Assembly (NCBI GenBank): GCA_947259095.1
Contig: CAMYLA010000011.1
Location: 90,816 to 154,815, forward strand
Direction: 5' to 3'
DNA length: 64,000 bases
Source: an uncultured Acidimicrobiaceae bacterium
GTDB lineage: Bacteria; Actinomycetota; Acidimicrobiia; Acidimicrobiales; SZUA-35
A program made the position numbers and the translations under genes. The notes under the pieces are model-generated. The model saw only the letters and a program-made list of their open reading frames with translations, searched no databases and was not told the DNA's origin. Each line of letters starts with the position of its first letter. Within the stretch, counting starts at the first letter, position 1. This document shows positions 1 through 8,485 of the stretch, one piece after another.

Positions 1-1
1 T

Positions 2-2020
2 CGTATCAGCGCCCCCCAGATCTGGGTCAACGCCGGAGCCGAGATGGCCTGCGGGGCACTGTTGGCCCTCACCGATCGTCGGACGAGCGGGCTCGGCCAG
101 CATGTCGAGGTGTCGGCCCAGGAGGCGATGATGTTGACCGCCCAGGGCTGGCTGGCTCCGGCGCTGTGCGACAACCCGCCGGCCCGGCGCAGCGGTGGCG
201 GGCTCCAGCTCCTGGGTGTCATCGACTTCCGGTTCGTCTACGAGTGCCTCGACGGCCACGTCACGGTCACCTTCCTGCCGGGGATCCTGGTCGGCTCGTT
301 CACCAACCGGCTGCTGAGCTGGGTCGCCGAACAGGGCGACCTGCCCCCGGAGCTGGCAGCCATCGACTGGTCCGATCTGCTCGAGGCCCGCGAGCTCGAG
401 GAGGTGGCCACGATCGCCACCAGGACTGCGGAGGGCCTGGCCGCGGCGCTGGCCAGGCACACCAAGGCCGATCTGTTCGCCATGGCCCAGCGGGACAAAT
501 TGCTGCTGGTCCCGGTGACAACGCCGGCCGATGTGCTCGCCACCGAGCACTACAGCAGTCGCCGGTTCTGGGACGAGGTCCATCTCGACCAGCTCGGCGG
601 CCCGGTCCGGTTTCCCGGCCCCTGGGCCAAGGGCGACAACGCAGGCCTGCGGCGGCTGGGCCCGCCCCCCACGCTGGGCCAGGACACCGCGGCGGTGCTG
701 GCCGAACTGGCCAAGCGCGATGGCGACGGCCCGCCTCCCGTCGAACCGGTCTCTGCCGGCGGCCGCCGCAACGACAACGGCGGCCGCTCCGACCCGGCCG
801 GCCCGACGACGAGAACTCGACCCCTGGAAGGGGTGACGGTCGTGGACTTCACCTGGGTCTATGCCGGACCGTTCGCCACCAGGATGCTGGCCTACTACGG
901 CGCCACCGTCATCCGACTCGAGTCGCAGACCAGGCCGGACCAGGTCCGGTCATCGGGACTGGCCAGGGTCCCGGGCGACGACGGACCGGAGTCGAGCCAT
1001 CAGTGGCACTCGATCAACGCCGACAAGCTCAGCATGCAGCTCAACCTCAAGGTCCCGGAGTCCCGGCAGGTGGTGCTCGACCTGGCCCGCAAGGCCGATG
1101 TGGTGATCAACGCCTTCTCGGCCGGGGTACTGGACCGGCTGGACCTCGGCCACCAGCATCTGCATGAGGTGAACCCGGGGTTGATCGCGGTCTCGACCAC
1201 CCTGTTCGGCCAGTCGGGTCCCCTGTCGGCGATCCCCGGCTTCGGCAACATGGGCGCGGCCATGGGCGGCTACTACGAGCTGACCGGCTGGGCCGATCGG
1301 CTGCCTGCCGGGCCGTTCCTGGCCTACACCGACGCCACCTCTCCCCGGCTGACCGCGGCGTTGATCCTGGCCGCACTGGACTGGCGGGAACGGACCGGGC
1401 AGGGCCTCAGCCTCGACTTCTCCCAGGCCGAGGGTGGGATCCACTTCCTGACCGAGGCCATGCTCGATCAGGAGGTCAACGGGCACGGCCAGCGCCGGAT
1501 GGGCAACGCCGACCGCTGGATGGCACCCCACTCGGTCTACCGGTGCGGCCCAGCCGGCGCGGACCGGTGGGTGGCCATTGCCTGCGAGACCGACGACCAG
1601 TGGCGGATCCTGGCCACGACGATCGGCCGGGCCGACCTGGCCGAGCTCACGGTGGCCGAGCGGCTCGACCGGCAGCCCGAGCTCGACGATCTGATCGGTT
1701 CCTGGACCGCCGGCTGCGATCCGGTGGCGATCCACACCGAGCTGCAGGCCCTGGGGGTACCGGCCCACGAGGTGCAGAACAGCCCCGAGGTGGTGGCCGA
1801 CCCCCAACTGATCCACCGGGACCACTTCCACGAGGTGCCCCACGACATCTACGGTCACACCTGGGCCGAGCAGTACGGTTTTCGGCTGTCCCGCAGCGAC
1901 GGGACGCCCCGCCGGGCCGGCCCGATGTGGGGCGAGCACAACTTCGAGGTGCTGGCCGACCTGCTCGGCTATGACACCGACCGGATCGCCGAGCTGGTCA
2001 TCGCCGGGGTGCTGGACTAG
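2..2020 (+). CDS. Tandem-domain family III CoA-transferase (CaiB/BaiF), 5' end missing
   Basis: The reading frame is open from the first bases, so the gene starts before the window. About 270 residues of a first CaiB/BaiF domain are present, then a linker rich in Gly, Arg and Asp, then a second complete domain starting near base 823 (LEGVTVVDFTWVYAGPFA). Family III enzymes move CoA between acyl groups through an aspartyl-CoA thioester. The second domain has the Asp in YTDATSP. In the first domain the aligned stretch is PQIWVNAGAEM, with Trp where Asp is expected. So the first domain looks non-catalytic and may serve only as the dimer partner, since these enzymes work as interlocked dimers. 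The family is clear; the substrate is unknown. Confidence 0.85.
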   Translation, partial: RISAPQIWVNAGAEMACGALLALTDRRTSGLGQHVEVSAQEAMMLTAQGWLAPALCDNPPARRSGGGLQLLGVIDFRFVYECLDGHVTVTFLPGILVGSFTNRLLSWVAEQGDLPPELAAIDWSDLLEARELEEVATIATRTAEGLAAALARHTKADLFAMAQRDKLLLVPVTTPADVLATEHYSSRRFWDEVHLDQLGGPVRFPGPWAKGDNAGLRRLGPPPTLGQDTAAVLAELAKRDGDGPPPVEPVSAGGRRNDNGGRSDPAGPTTRTRPLEGVTVVDFTWVYAGPFATRMLAYYGATVIRLESQTRPDQVRSSGLARVPGDDGPESSHQWHSINADKLSMQLNLKVPESRQVVLDLARKADVVINAFSAGVLDRLDLGHQHLHEVNPGLIAVSTTLFGQSGPLSAIPGFGNMGAAMGGYYELTGWADRLPAGPFLAYTDATSPRLTAALILAALDWRERTGQGLSLDFSQAEGGIHFLTEAMLDQEVNGHGQRRMGNADRWMAPHSVYRCGPAGADRWVAIACETDDQWRILATTIGRADLAELTVAERLDRQPELDDLIGSWTAGCDPVAIHTELQALGVPAHEVQNSPEVVADPQLIHRDHFHEVPHDIYGHTWAEQYGFRLSRSDGTPRRAGPMWGEHNFEVLADLLGYDTDRIAELVIAGVLD

Positions 2021-2112
2021 CAGACCTGACCCTGGGCCGGGCCGGCGAGCTCGACCCCGGGCCGCAGTCTCGGCAGCCGTCGACGTCGCTCAGCGCCCCG
2101 GGATCGACCGCA

Positions 2113-2901
2113 TCACGACGGCGGGGCGGCCGGGATGTGTCCCGGGCCCGATGCGTAGTTCTCGGGATGCCGCAACAGGTGAGCGGGGCCGTGAGAACGG
2201 TTCAGGGTGGCGTTGCTGCCGTACAGGCGCTCCTTGGTCCAGGCGGTGATCTCCCGGTTTCGAGCCACCCGAAGCAGATCCTCGGCGGCGGCCATGGCTT
2301 TCGGCATGAGCTCCGGCAGCGGCGCCACCTGCTGGACGATGCCGGCCGTCAGTGCGTCGGGGCCGGTCCACCGCCGAGCCAGCACCACCGTCTGGTGAAA
2401 GGCGGGGCGGGGGATCTTGTGCTCGAACAACGCCAACTCCGGCTCCGGAATGGCGAACCCCAGCTCAAGTTCGTTTGCGCACAGGTAGCCCCGGTCCACC
2501 CGCATCAGCCGGATGTCGTGGCACAGGGCGATCATCAGCCCCGCACCGAAACAGTGGCCGTTGACCGCGCAGACCGTCGGCATGGCCAAGGTGAGGAGCC
2601 TGGCGAACAGCGCCATCGCCTCGGGGCCGAAGGCGGCCCGGTCGCCCCCGTCGTCGTCCGATGACGAGCCCTCCCGGGTTCCGGTGACCCACTCCAGGTC
2701 CAGGCCGTTGGAGAAGAACTTCTCGTCGGCCGACGTGGTCACCAGCACCGCCGGGCCTTCCGTCGCCTCCACCTCGTCGAGCGCGGCGTCGAAGGCCCTG
2801 GTGAAGGTGGTGTTCCACCGGTTCTCACCGTCGACCATCGTCAACACCACGATGGTGCCCCGCTCGGTCTGGTGGCGATCAATGGTCAGCCGCTGGCCCA
2901 T
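2113..2901 (-). CDS. Enoyl-CoA hydratase/isomerase family protein
   Basis: A 262-residue crotonase-fold protein. The oxyanion-hole regions are visible as DEKFFSNGLDLEW and AVNGHCFGAGLMIALCHDIR. The first acid residue of the family (Glu144 of rat hydratase) is kept in CANELELGF, while the second acid region lacks a clear Glu. This arrangement and the FFSNGLDLEW motif resemble delta3,delta2-enoyl-CoA isomerases more than hydratases. The ATG at 2901 is chosen because GGAG lies five bases upstream and similarity to the family begins there; a longer frame continues upstream without family sequence. It is convergent with the CoA-transferase and divergent from the nitronate monooxygenase. Function as an isomerase is inference. 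Confidence 0.85.
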   Translation of the reverse strand: MGQRLTIDRHQTERGTIVVLTMVDGENRWNTTFTRAFDAALDEVEATEGPAVLVTTSADEKFFSNGLDLEWVTGTREGSSSDDDGGDRAAFGPEAMALFARLLTLAMPTVCAVNGHCFGAGLMIALCHDIRLMRVDRGYLCANELELGFAIPEPELALFEHKIPRPAFHQTVVLARRWTGPDALTAGIVQQVAPLPELMPKAMAAAEDLLRVARNREITAWTKERLYGSNATLNRSHGPAHLLRHPENYASGPGHIPAAPPS

Positions 2902-3042
2902 CGTTGCTCCAATGATGTCTGTAGGCCGATCGGACCGCCCGACCGGCCCGGCCATCGTAGGTCCCCCGGTGACGGCGAAGGTAGTCGATCCGGCCGCCAC
3001 CACCACCGCGGTTCGTGGTTCGACCACCGGATCGACCTGGCG

Positions 3043-3048
3043 TAGTTT
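3043..3048 (+). promoter_or_regulatory. Putative -10 box (TAGTTT) of a leaderless transcript
   Basis: TAGTTT fits TANNNT and ends six bases before the ATG at 3055. No ribosome binding site is present. A weak TTCGAC lies about 18 bases further upstream. Confidence 0.45.
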
Positions 3049-3054
3049 GGACCC

Positions 3055-4191
3055 ATGAAGACCAAGATCTGTGAGCTGCTCGACATCGAGTTCCCGATTC
3101 TCGCCTTCACCCACTGCCGCGACGTGGTGGCCGCGGTGACCAGGGCCGGCGGCTACGGGGTCTTGGGCGCGGCCGGCCACACGCCGGAGCAGCTCGACAT
3201 CGACCTCAGCTGGATCACCGATGAGGTCGGCGACCGGCCGTTCGGCGTCGACATCATCGTCCCGGCGAAATACGAAGGCAAGGACGACGGCGGGCTGTCG
3301 GTCTCGTCACTGAAGGACATGATCCCGCAGACCCATCGGGAGTTCCTCGACGACATGATGGCCCGCTACGACGTGCCCCCGCTGCAGCCGAAGCAGGATG
3401 AAGCCCCGCGGGCCGGCGAGTCCGAGGCGCCGATGACCTACAACCAGGCCGTCCCGCTCATGGACGTGGCCTTCTCCCATCCGATCTCGCTGATCGTCAA
3501 CGCCCTCGGCCCGCCCCCGCCGGACATGATCGAGCGGGCCCACGAAAACGGGGTCAAGGTCGGTGCGCTGGCCGGCAAGAAGTCCCATGCGGTTCGCCAT
3601 GTCGCCAGCGGGGTCGACGTGATCATCGCCCAGGGCCACGAAGCCGGAGGCCACACCGGCGAGATCGCCACGATGGTGCTGGTACCGGAGATCGTCGATG
3701 CGGTGGCCCCGATACCGGTGCTGGCTGCCGGGGGCATCGGCACGGGGCGGCAGATGGCGGCATCGCTGGCCCTCGGCGCCGAGGGGGTGTGGTGCGGTTC
3801 GGTCTGGCTGACCACCCTGGAGGCGGAGACCCACCCTGCGGTGAAGGACAAGTTCCTGGCTGCAACCTCGTCCGACACGCTGCGGTCACGGTCCCGGACC
3901 GGGAAACCGGCCCGCCAGCTCCGATCGGCGTGGACCGACGAATGGGAAGGTCCGAACTCCCCTGGCACGCTCGGCATGCCATTGCAGCCGATGCTGATCG
4001 CCGAAGCCAGCCGCCGGGTCGATCGGGCCGCCATGAACCCGGAGAACGAAGGGGCGGTGAAACTGGCAAACTACTTTGTCGGCCAGATCGTCGGCTCGAT
4101 GAACGAGGCCAAGCACGCCGATCGGGTGGTGCTCGACATGGTCGACGAATTCATCGACGCCATCCAGCGGGTCAACGACATGATGCAGTGA
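3055..4191 (+). CDS. Nitronate monooxygenase / 2-nitropropane dioxygenase family flavoprotein
   Basis: A 378-residue FMN-binding TIM-barrel protein. The N-terminus KICELLDIEFPILAF and the central GHEAGGHTG (catalytic His region) with AAGGIGTGRQMAASLALGA (FMN phosphate site) are typical of the NMO/NPD family, which oxidises alkyl nitronates such as propionate 3-nitronate. Length matches the family. It stands divergent from the crotonase gene and convergent with the following CoA-transferase. Many actinobacterial members sit in fatty-acid or steroid-type CoA gene clusters without a proven nitronate substrate, so the real substrate here is unknown. Confidence 0.85.
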   Translation: MKTKICELLDIEFPILAFTHCRDVVAAVTRAGGYGVLGAAGHTPEQLDIDLSWITDEVGDRPFGVDIIVPAKYEGKDDGGLSVSSLKDMIPQTHREFLDDMMARYDVPPLQPKQDEAPRAGESEAPMTYNQAVPLMDVAFSHPISLIVNALGPPPPDMIERAHENGVKVGALAGKKSHAVRHVASGVDVIIAQGHEAGGHTGEIATMVLVPEIVDAVAPIPVLAAGGIGTGRQMAASLALGAEGVWCGSVWLTTLEAETHPAVKDKFLAATSSDTLRSRSRTGKPARQLRSAWTDEWEGPNSPGTLGMPLQPMLIAEASRRVDRAAMNPENEGAVKLANYFVGQIVGSMNEAKHADRVVLDMVDEFIDAIQRVNDMMQ

Positions 4192-4203
4192 TGGCGGGCG
4201 CCC

Positions 4204-5394
4204 CTACAGGGCGCCCTCGTCTCGCAGTTCGCCGATCTCATCCCAGCTGAAGCCGAACTCCACCAGCACCTCCTCGGTGTGCTGGCCCAGTTCCGGTGCC
4301 TCGACCCCCCACCGGGTCGGGGTGTCGGACATGGTGATGGGGCAGCCGACCAGCTTGGTCGACCCCCACTGGGGATGCTCGACCTCCACGATGTAGTTGT
4401 TGGCCGCCATCTGGGGGTCGGCAACCACCTCCGCATGGCCTCGAACCGGGGCAAACCGCTGACCCTCGGCCGCCAGCCGCTCGCTCCACTCGGCGGTGGT
4501 CCTGGTGGCGAAGATCTCGCTGAACACCTCCCGTAACTCTGCTTTGACCTCCGGGGTCGACAGGTGGACGCCGAAGCGGGGATTGTCGGCCAGATCAGGC
4601 CGCTCCACCGCCCGCAGCATGCCCGGCCACAGGTGCTCGGGGCAGCCGGCGATGGCCAGGTAACCATCGAGGGTGGCGAAGATCCCGTACAGGGCGTAGA
4701 CCAGCGGATGGCCGCCGTTTGCTCTGCCGGCCTCGGTCCCGCTGAGCAGGTAGTGGGTGTATTCGCTGGCCTGCATCCAGATCTGGCCGCCGACCAGGGA
4801 CACATCGACCCGTTGACCACGCCCGGTGCGCTCCCTGGCGAACAGGGCGGCCAAGATGCCGTTGCACAGGTTCTGGGAGCCGCAGTGGTCGGCCACCAGG
4901 GCCCCGACCGGGGTCAGGGGGCCGTCATCGAGCCCGTTGGCCGAGATGATGCCACCGTAGGCCTGCCCCACCATGTCGGCCCCCTCCCGGGCCGCGTCGA
5001 GGCCGTGCGGCCCCAGGAACGATCCTGCGGCCCAGATCAGCCTCGGGTTGATGGCGGCGAGGTGGTCGTAGCCGAGCCCCCATTCGTCGAGCGTTCCCGG
5101 CTTGAAGTTGGACAGCAGCACGTCGGCCTGCGCCACCAGGCGCTCGAGCGCCGCCTGCCCCCCGGGGGTCCGAAGGTCGAGCGTGACGCTGCGCTTACCC
5201 CGATTGTTGGCAACGAACACCGCCGACTGGCCCCGCTCGGGGATCGGAGCGACATGACGGCCGACATCGCCGACGCCGGGGAGCTCGATCTTGATCACGT
5301 CGGCCCCGAGGTCGTGGAGCAGTGCTGCGGCCTGCGGCCCCTGCACCAGCGTCGACAGGTCGAGGACCCGGATCCCGTGCAATGCCGAACTCAT
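4204..5394 (-). CDS. Family III CoA-transferase (CaiB/BaiF), single domain
   Basis: A 396-residue single-domain enzyme of usual length. The N-terminal Rossmann-like part reads IRVLDLSTLVQGPQAA and LGADVIKIELPG. The catalytic Asp is in LVADHCGSQN near residue 170, followed by GRGQRVDVSLV. The start at 5394 is preceded by GGGGGAAC three bases upstream and gives the canonical N-terminus; a longer frame to 5577 adds unrelated residues. The 3' end is 12 bases from the convergent nitronate monooxygenase. Substrate unknown. Confidence 0.9.
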   Translation of the reverse strand: MSSALHGIRVLDLSTLVQGPQAAALLHDLGADVIKIELPGVGDVGRHVAPIPERGQSAVFVANNRGKRSVTLDLRTPGGQAALERLVAQADVLLSNFKPGTLDEWGLGYDHLAAINPRLIWAAGSFLGPHGLDAAREGADMVGQAYGGIISANGLDDGPLTPVGALVADHCGSQNLCNGILAALFARERTGRGQRVDVSLVGGQIWMQASEYTHYLLSGTEAGRANGGHPLVYALYGIFATLDGYLAIAGCPEHLWPGMLRAVERPDLADNPRFGVHLSTPEVKAELREVFSEIFATRTTAEWSERLAAEGQRFAPVRGHAEVVADPQMAANNYIVEVEHPQWGSTKLVGCPITMSDTPTRWGVEAPELGQHTEEVLVEFGFSWDEIGELRDEGAL

Positions 5395-5546
5395 CGTTCC
5401 CCCGTTTCCGGCGCGGCATTTCGACACCGCTGCGAAGCGATCGAAAGTGTAATCGGCGAACCGCCGCGACCCGAAGCCGGCCGTAAGTTGTATCCACCGG
5501 GCCCCGATGGGGTACCTTTTGTCCGTTAGCCAACAAGGAGTGAGCG

Positions 5547-5792
5547 GTGCCTGTGAAGCCCGGCGAAAAGATGCCATTCGAAGATCTCGGGGTCGAGGTC
5601 ATCGTCACCAAGGGTGGTGATGGCGACCTCTCCGCCCAGGCGGGAGGCGACGGCCTCATGGTGGGAAAGCGCTATGAGTGCGGTGACACCGGCATTCAGG
5701 TGCTGGTCACCAAGAAAGGTGATGCCACGTTGTACTGCAACGGTGCCCCGATGGCGTTGCAGGAACCCAAGAAGACAAAGTCCGCCGACTGA
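5547..5792 (+). CDS. Small conserved protein with two half-repeats
   Basis: An 81-residue protein starting with GTG, six bases after AAGGAG (5535-5540). The two halves look alike: FEDLGVEVIVTKGGDGDL and YECGDTGIQVLVTKKGDATL. The second half has two Cys (YEC and LYCNGAPM); the first half has none. Short actinobacterial proteins carrying a C-x(n)-VxVxK-x(n)-L-x-C-G-G-x-P-M pattern are found next to acyl-CoA metabolism genes, but I know of no assigned function. It is the first gene of a plus-strand run with the crotonase and CoA-transferase that follow, so a role in the same pathway is plausible. Confidence 0.75.
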   Translation: MPVKPGEKMPFEDLGVEVIVTKGGDGDLSAQAGGDGLMVGKRYECGDTGIQVLVTKKGDATLYCNGAPMALQEPKKTKSAD

Positions 5793-5868
5793 CCGACGCA
5801 ATGCTCGCCACCGGCGAGCCGTCGATCCGACGGCCAACCGGTCGATCGGTCTCCGGAGGTGGTTGCCG

Positions 5869-6606
5869 ATGAAGCTGACCACCGTTGAACTGCATCGTGG
5901 AAACGACGGCCGGTCGGCCCGCATCGTCGTGCCCGGCGGTGCGCTCACCGCATCGGTGGCCCGAGAGCTGGCCGAAGCGTGCCGCTCGATCCAGGAGGAT
6001 CGCTCCGTTCGGGTGGTGGCCCTCCGGGCCTCCGGGGCCGATTTCTGCACCGGTGCCGCAGCCGACCTCGATGTGTTCGGCCTGCGGCCGGACCCCGCCG
6101 CAGCGCTGGCCGCATTGCGACCACCGGTCATCGTGGCCGTCGACGGGTCATGTCGAGCCGAGGGTCTCGAGATCGCCCTGGCCTGCGACATCCGGATCGG
6201 AACCGAGCGATCGAGCTACGCCCTCGATCAGGTCACCGCCGGGCGGGTCCCAGCCTGGGGTGGGACCCAGCGACTCCCCCGGGCCATCCGGCCCGGTGCG
6301 GCGATCGGCTTCGCCCTCCTGGGAGACCCCATCGACGCCGAGACCGCACGTCGGCTGGGCCTGCTGTACGCCCTTGGCGCCGATCTCGACGCCGACGTGG
6401 AGCGGCTCGTCGACACCCTGGTGTCACGGGGGCCGCTGGCCCTCGAGTTGACCAAGGAAGCGGTCCACCGAGGCAGTGAGCTGCCGTTGCGGGACGGGCT
6501 GCGGCTCGAGGGCGACCTGAACCACCAACTGGCCGCCACCGAGGATCGGGCCGAGGGCCTCCAGGCGTTCTTCGACAAGCGGCCCCCGGACTTCAGCGGC
6601 CGATGA
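5869..6606 (+). CDS. Crotonase-fold protein lacking both catalytic glutamates
   Basis: A 245-residue crotonase-family protein; start chosen because CGGAGGT lies eight bases upstream of ATG 5869. Oxyanion-hole motifs are present (GADFCTGAAADLD and GSCRAEGLEIALACDIR), as is WGGTQRLPRAI. Aligned by eye with rat enoyl-CoA hydratase, Glu144 is replaced by Gln (ALDQVTAG) and Glu164 by Gly (GAAIGFALLG). Classical water addition to an enoyl-CoA is therefore unlikely. Other crotonase reactions such as hydrolysis, isomerisation or C-C cleavage, or a non-catalytic role, remain possible. The stop overlaps the next start (ATGA), so the two are translationally coupled. Confidence 0.85.
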   Translation: MKLTTVELHRGNDGRSARIVVPGGALTASVARELAEACRSIQEDRSVRVVALRASGADFCTGAAADLDVFGLRPDPAAALAALRPPVIVAVDGSCRAEGLEIALACDIRIGTERSSYALDQVTAGRVPAWGGTQRLPRAIRPGAAIGFALLGDPIDAETARRLGLLYALGADLDADVERLVDTLVSRGPLALELTKEAVHRGSELPLRDGLRLEGDLNHQLAATEDRAEGLQAFFDKRPPDFSGR

Positions 6607-7754
6607 CCGGCCCGATCACTGCGGCCTCCGGGTTGGCGTCGACCGCGGCCGGCGGAACCGGGCCATGGCCGGTCCCGGCCGGGCTTCCCGACGGCGTGTT
6701 CGAGGTGGCCCGCACGCTGCGGCGGCAAGCGTGTGCGCTCTCCGGTGAGCTCCAACCATCGTCCGAAGACGACGAGGACGGCCGGCTGGCGGAGCTGCTC
6801 ACCGCCCCGCTTCGCCTCGACCACCCGTGGCCGGCCCCGGCCGCCCCGGTGGCGGTGGCCGGTGGTTGGGTCCACGCCGAGGTGATCGACGATGACCGAT
6901 CACTACTCGACATGCTCCTCGACCGGCGGCCATCGTCGGGCCCCGAGGAGACGGCGGCCCGCTGCCAGGAGCTCCGACTGCCGGTCAGCCCCTACCGGCC
7001 GTTGCCGTCAATGTCGGGCCGGCGGCCCGGACATGCCTCCTGCGAAGCCTCCTCGGCCTGCGTCCGCCCACCGGAAGACCTGTCACTGGACAACCCGTCA
7101 CCGGACAACCTGTCACTTGACAACCCCTCACCGGACGACCTGCCGCTGGACAACACCGTCGTGGTCGACTTGACCACCCACTGGGCCGGGCCCCTGATCA
7201 CCAAGCTGCTGGCCGAGGCCGGGGCCAGCGTGATCAAGATCGACCCCGACTGCCGGCCCGACGGGTTCCGGGCCAGGCCGAACCTCTACCACCACCTGAA
7301 CGGGGCCAAGGAGATCATCGATCTCGATCTGCGGAACGGCCAACACCGGCGCCGGTTCGAGGGGCTGCTGGCCGGTGCCGACCTCCTGGTCGAATCCTTC
7401 TCCCGGAGGGTCCTGGCGAACCTCGGCTACCGTCCCTGCGATCTGTGGGCGCTGGCACCCCGACTGTCGATGCTGTCGGTCAAGGCCTACGCAGCCGGCA
7501 GCCCGGAACGCAACTGGCTGGCCTATGGCCCCGGTGTCCACGCCGCCAGCGGCCTCGGCCTGATCGGCAGACAACCGACGCCGGCCCCGCTGGCCTACCC
7601 CGATTTCCTGACCGGGCTCACCGGCTACCTTGCCGCCCTCCGGTTGTTGCATCACGGGGCGCAGCATCGCACAGCCCATCGGATGGTGGAGGTGAGCCTG
7701 GCCGCCGGCATCGAGCCGCTGGTGGCCCGAGCCCGAATGCCGGCCGATGGCTGA
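6603..7754 (+). CDS. Rearranged (apparently permuted) CaiB/BaiF CoA-transferase-like protein
   Basis: A 383-residue protein overlapping the preceding gene by ATGA. Residues about 181-383 look like the N-terminal large domain of a family III CoA-transferase (VVVDLTTHWAGPLITKLLAE, LAEAGASVIKI, and catalytic Asp in YPDFLTGLTG). The region before it, about residues 75-140, instead resembles the C-terminal part of the family (GGWVHAEVIDDDRSLLDML and EETAARCQELRLPVSPY, compare DAWVVLSVTDDAAW and RCQENGVAAAPV in the tandem enzyme at 11528-14020). The normal order is therefore reversed, joined by a repetitive linker at residues 160-184. Activity is uncertain; permutation is inference from motif order. 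Confidence 0.75.
   Translation: MTGPITAASGLASTAAGGTGPWPVPAGLPDGVFEVARTLRRQACALSGELQPSSEDDEDGRLAELLTAPLRLDHPWPAPAAPVAVAGGWVHAEVIDDDRSLLDMLLDRRPSSGPEETAARCQELRLPVSPYRPLPSMSGRRPGHASCEASSACVRPPEDLSLDNPSPDNLSLDNPSPDDLPLDNTVVVDLTTHWAGPLITKLLAEAGASVIKIDPDCRPDGFRARPNLYHHLNGAKEIIDLDLRNGQHRRRFEGLLAGADLLVESFSRRVLANLGYRPCDLWALAPRLSMLSVKAYAAGSPERNWLAYGPGVHAASGLGLIGRQPTPAPLAYPDFLTGLTGYLAALRLLHHGAQHRTAHRMVEVSLAAGIEPLVARARMPADG
7080..7154 (+). repeat. In-frame 30-bp tandem repeat (about 2.5 copies) in CoA-transferase-like linker
   Basis: Two nearly identical 30-base units (7080-7109, 7110-7139) and a half unit encode LSLDNPSPDN, LSLDNPSPDD and LPLDN. They join the two halves of the permuted CoA-transferase-like protein. 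Confidence 0.85.
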
Positions 7755-8454
7755 TCCGGTTCGCCTCGAGCTGGTCGATGGTGCCGCCGTGGTGACCCTC
7801 GACGCCCCGCCGCTGAACATCTTCGACCTCGCCATGCGGGACGGGCTGATCGAGGCGTTCGGGGCGGTCGGTGAACTGGATGATGTGGCGGCGATGATCC
7901 TGCGGGCCGACGGTGACCACTTCAGCGCCGGGGCCGACCTGTCGGAGTTCGGCTCGGCCGAGTCGATCTTCGAGGCCCGCCGTATCCGTTGGGATCGGGA
8001 CCCGTGGGGCCTGCTGTGGGACCTGCCGGTACCGACCGTGGCCGCCCTCCATGGCGTTGCGCTCGGCAGCGGCCTGGAGATGGCCCTGTTGTGCGACATC
8101 CGCATCGCCGGCCCGACCACCAGGACCGGGCTCCCCGAGACCAAGCTCGCCATGTTGCCGGCCGCCGGCGGCACCCAGTCCTTGACCAAGGCCGTCGGTC
8201 CGCACCCGGCGGTGCCGATCGTGGCGCTGGCCGAGACGATGACGGCCGACGAGGCACTGGGGTTCGGCATCGTGTCGTTCACGGCCGACGACCCGGATCG
8301 TCGGGCGTTCGAACTGGCGGCCCGGTTCGCCGGCTTCGATCGGGCCGCCCTGGTGGCGACCAAGCGGGCGCTGCGGGGTGCCGCCGACCTGCCACTCCAC
8401 CAGGGCCTGGCGCTGGAACGACGGCTGGCCCGCGGGGTGGTCGCCGGCCGCTGA
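7747..8454 (+). CDS. Enoyl-CoA hydratase/isomerase family protein
   Basis: A 235-residue crotonase-fold protein whose ATG lies inside the end of the previous gene (8-base overlap), continuing the coupled run. Motifs: DHFSAGADLSEF and ALHGVALGSGLEMALLCDIR form the oxyanion hole; GLPETKLAMLPAAGGTQSL keeps the first catalytic Glu. The position of the second Glu is Pro (HPAVPIVALAE). One-acid crotonases are usually isomerases or have other activities rather than being classical hydratases. Shorter than the usual 255-260 residues, mainly at the C-terminus. Substrate unknown. Confidence 0.88.
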   Translation: MADPVRLELVDGAAVVTLDAPPLNIFDLAMRDGLIEAFGAVGELDDVAAMILRADGDHFSAGADLSEFGSAESIFEARRIRWDRDPWGLLWDLPVPTVAALHGVALGSGLEMALLCDIRIAGPTTRTGLPETKLAMLPAAGGTQSLTKAVGPHPAVPIVALAETMTADEALGFGIVSFTADDPDRRAFELAARFAGFDRAALVATKRALRGAADLPLHQGLALERRLARGVVAGR

Positions 8455-8461
8455 CCGAGAG

Positions 8462-8476
8462 CCCGCCGACAGCGGG
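8462..8476. terminator. Short inverted repeat between convergent genes
   Basis: CCCGC-CGACA-GCGGG lies in the 31-base gap between two convergent stop codons. The stem is only 5 bp and there is no T-tract, so a terminator role is a weak call. Confidence 0.25.
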
Positions 8477-8485
8477 AATGGGCCG

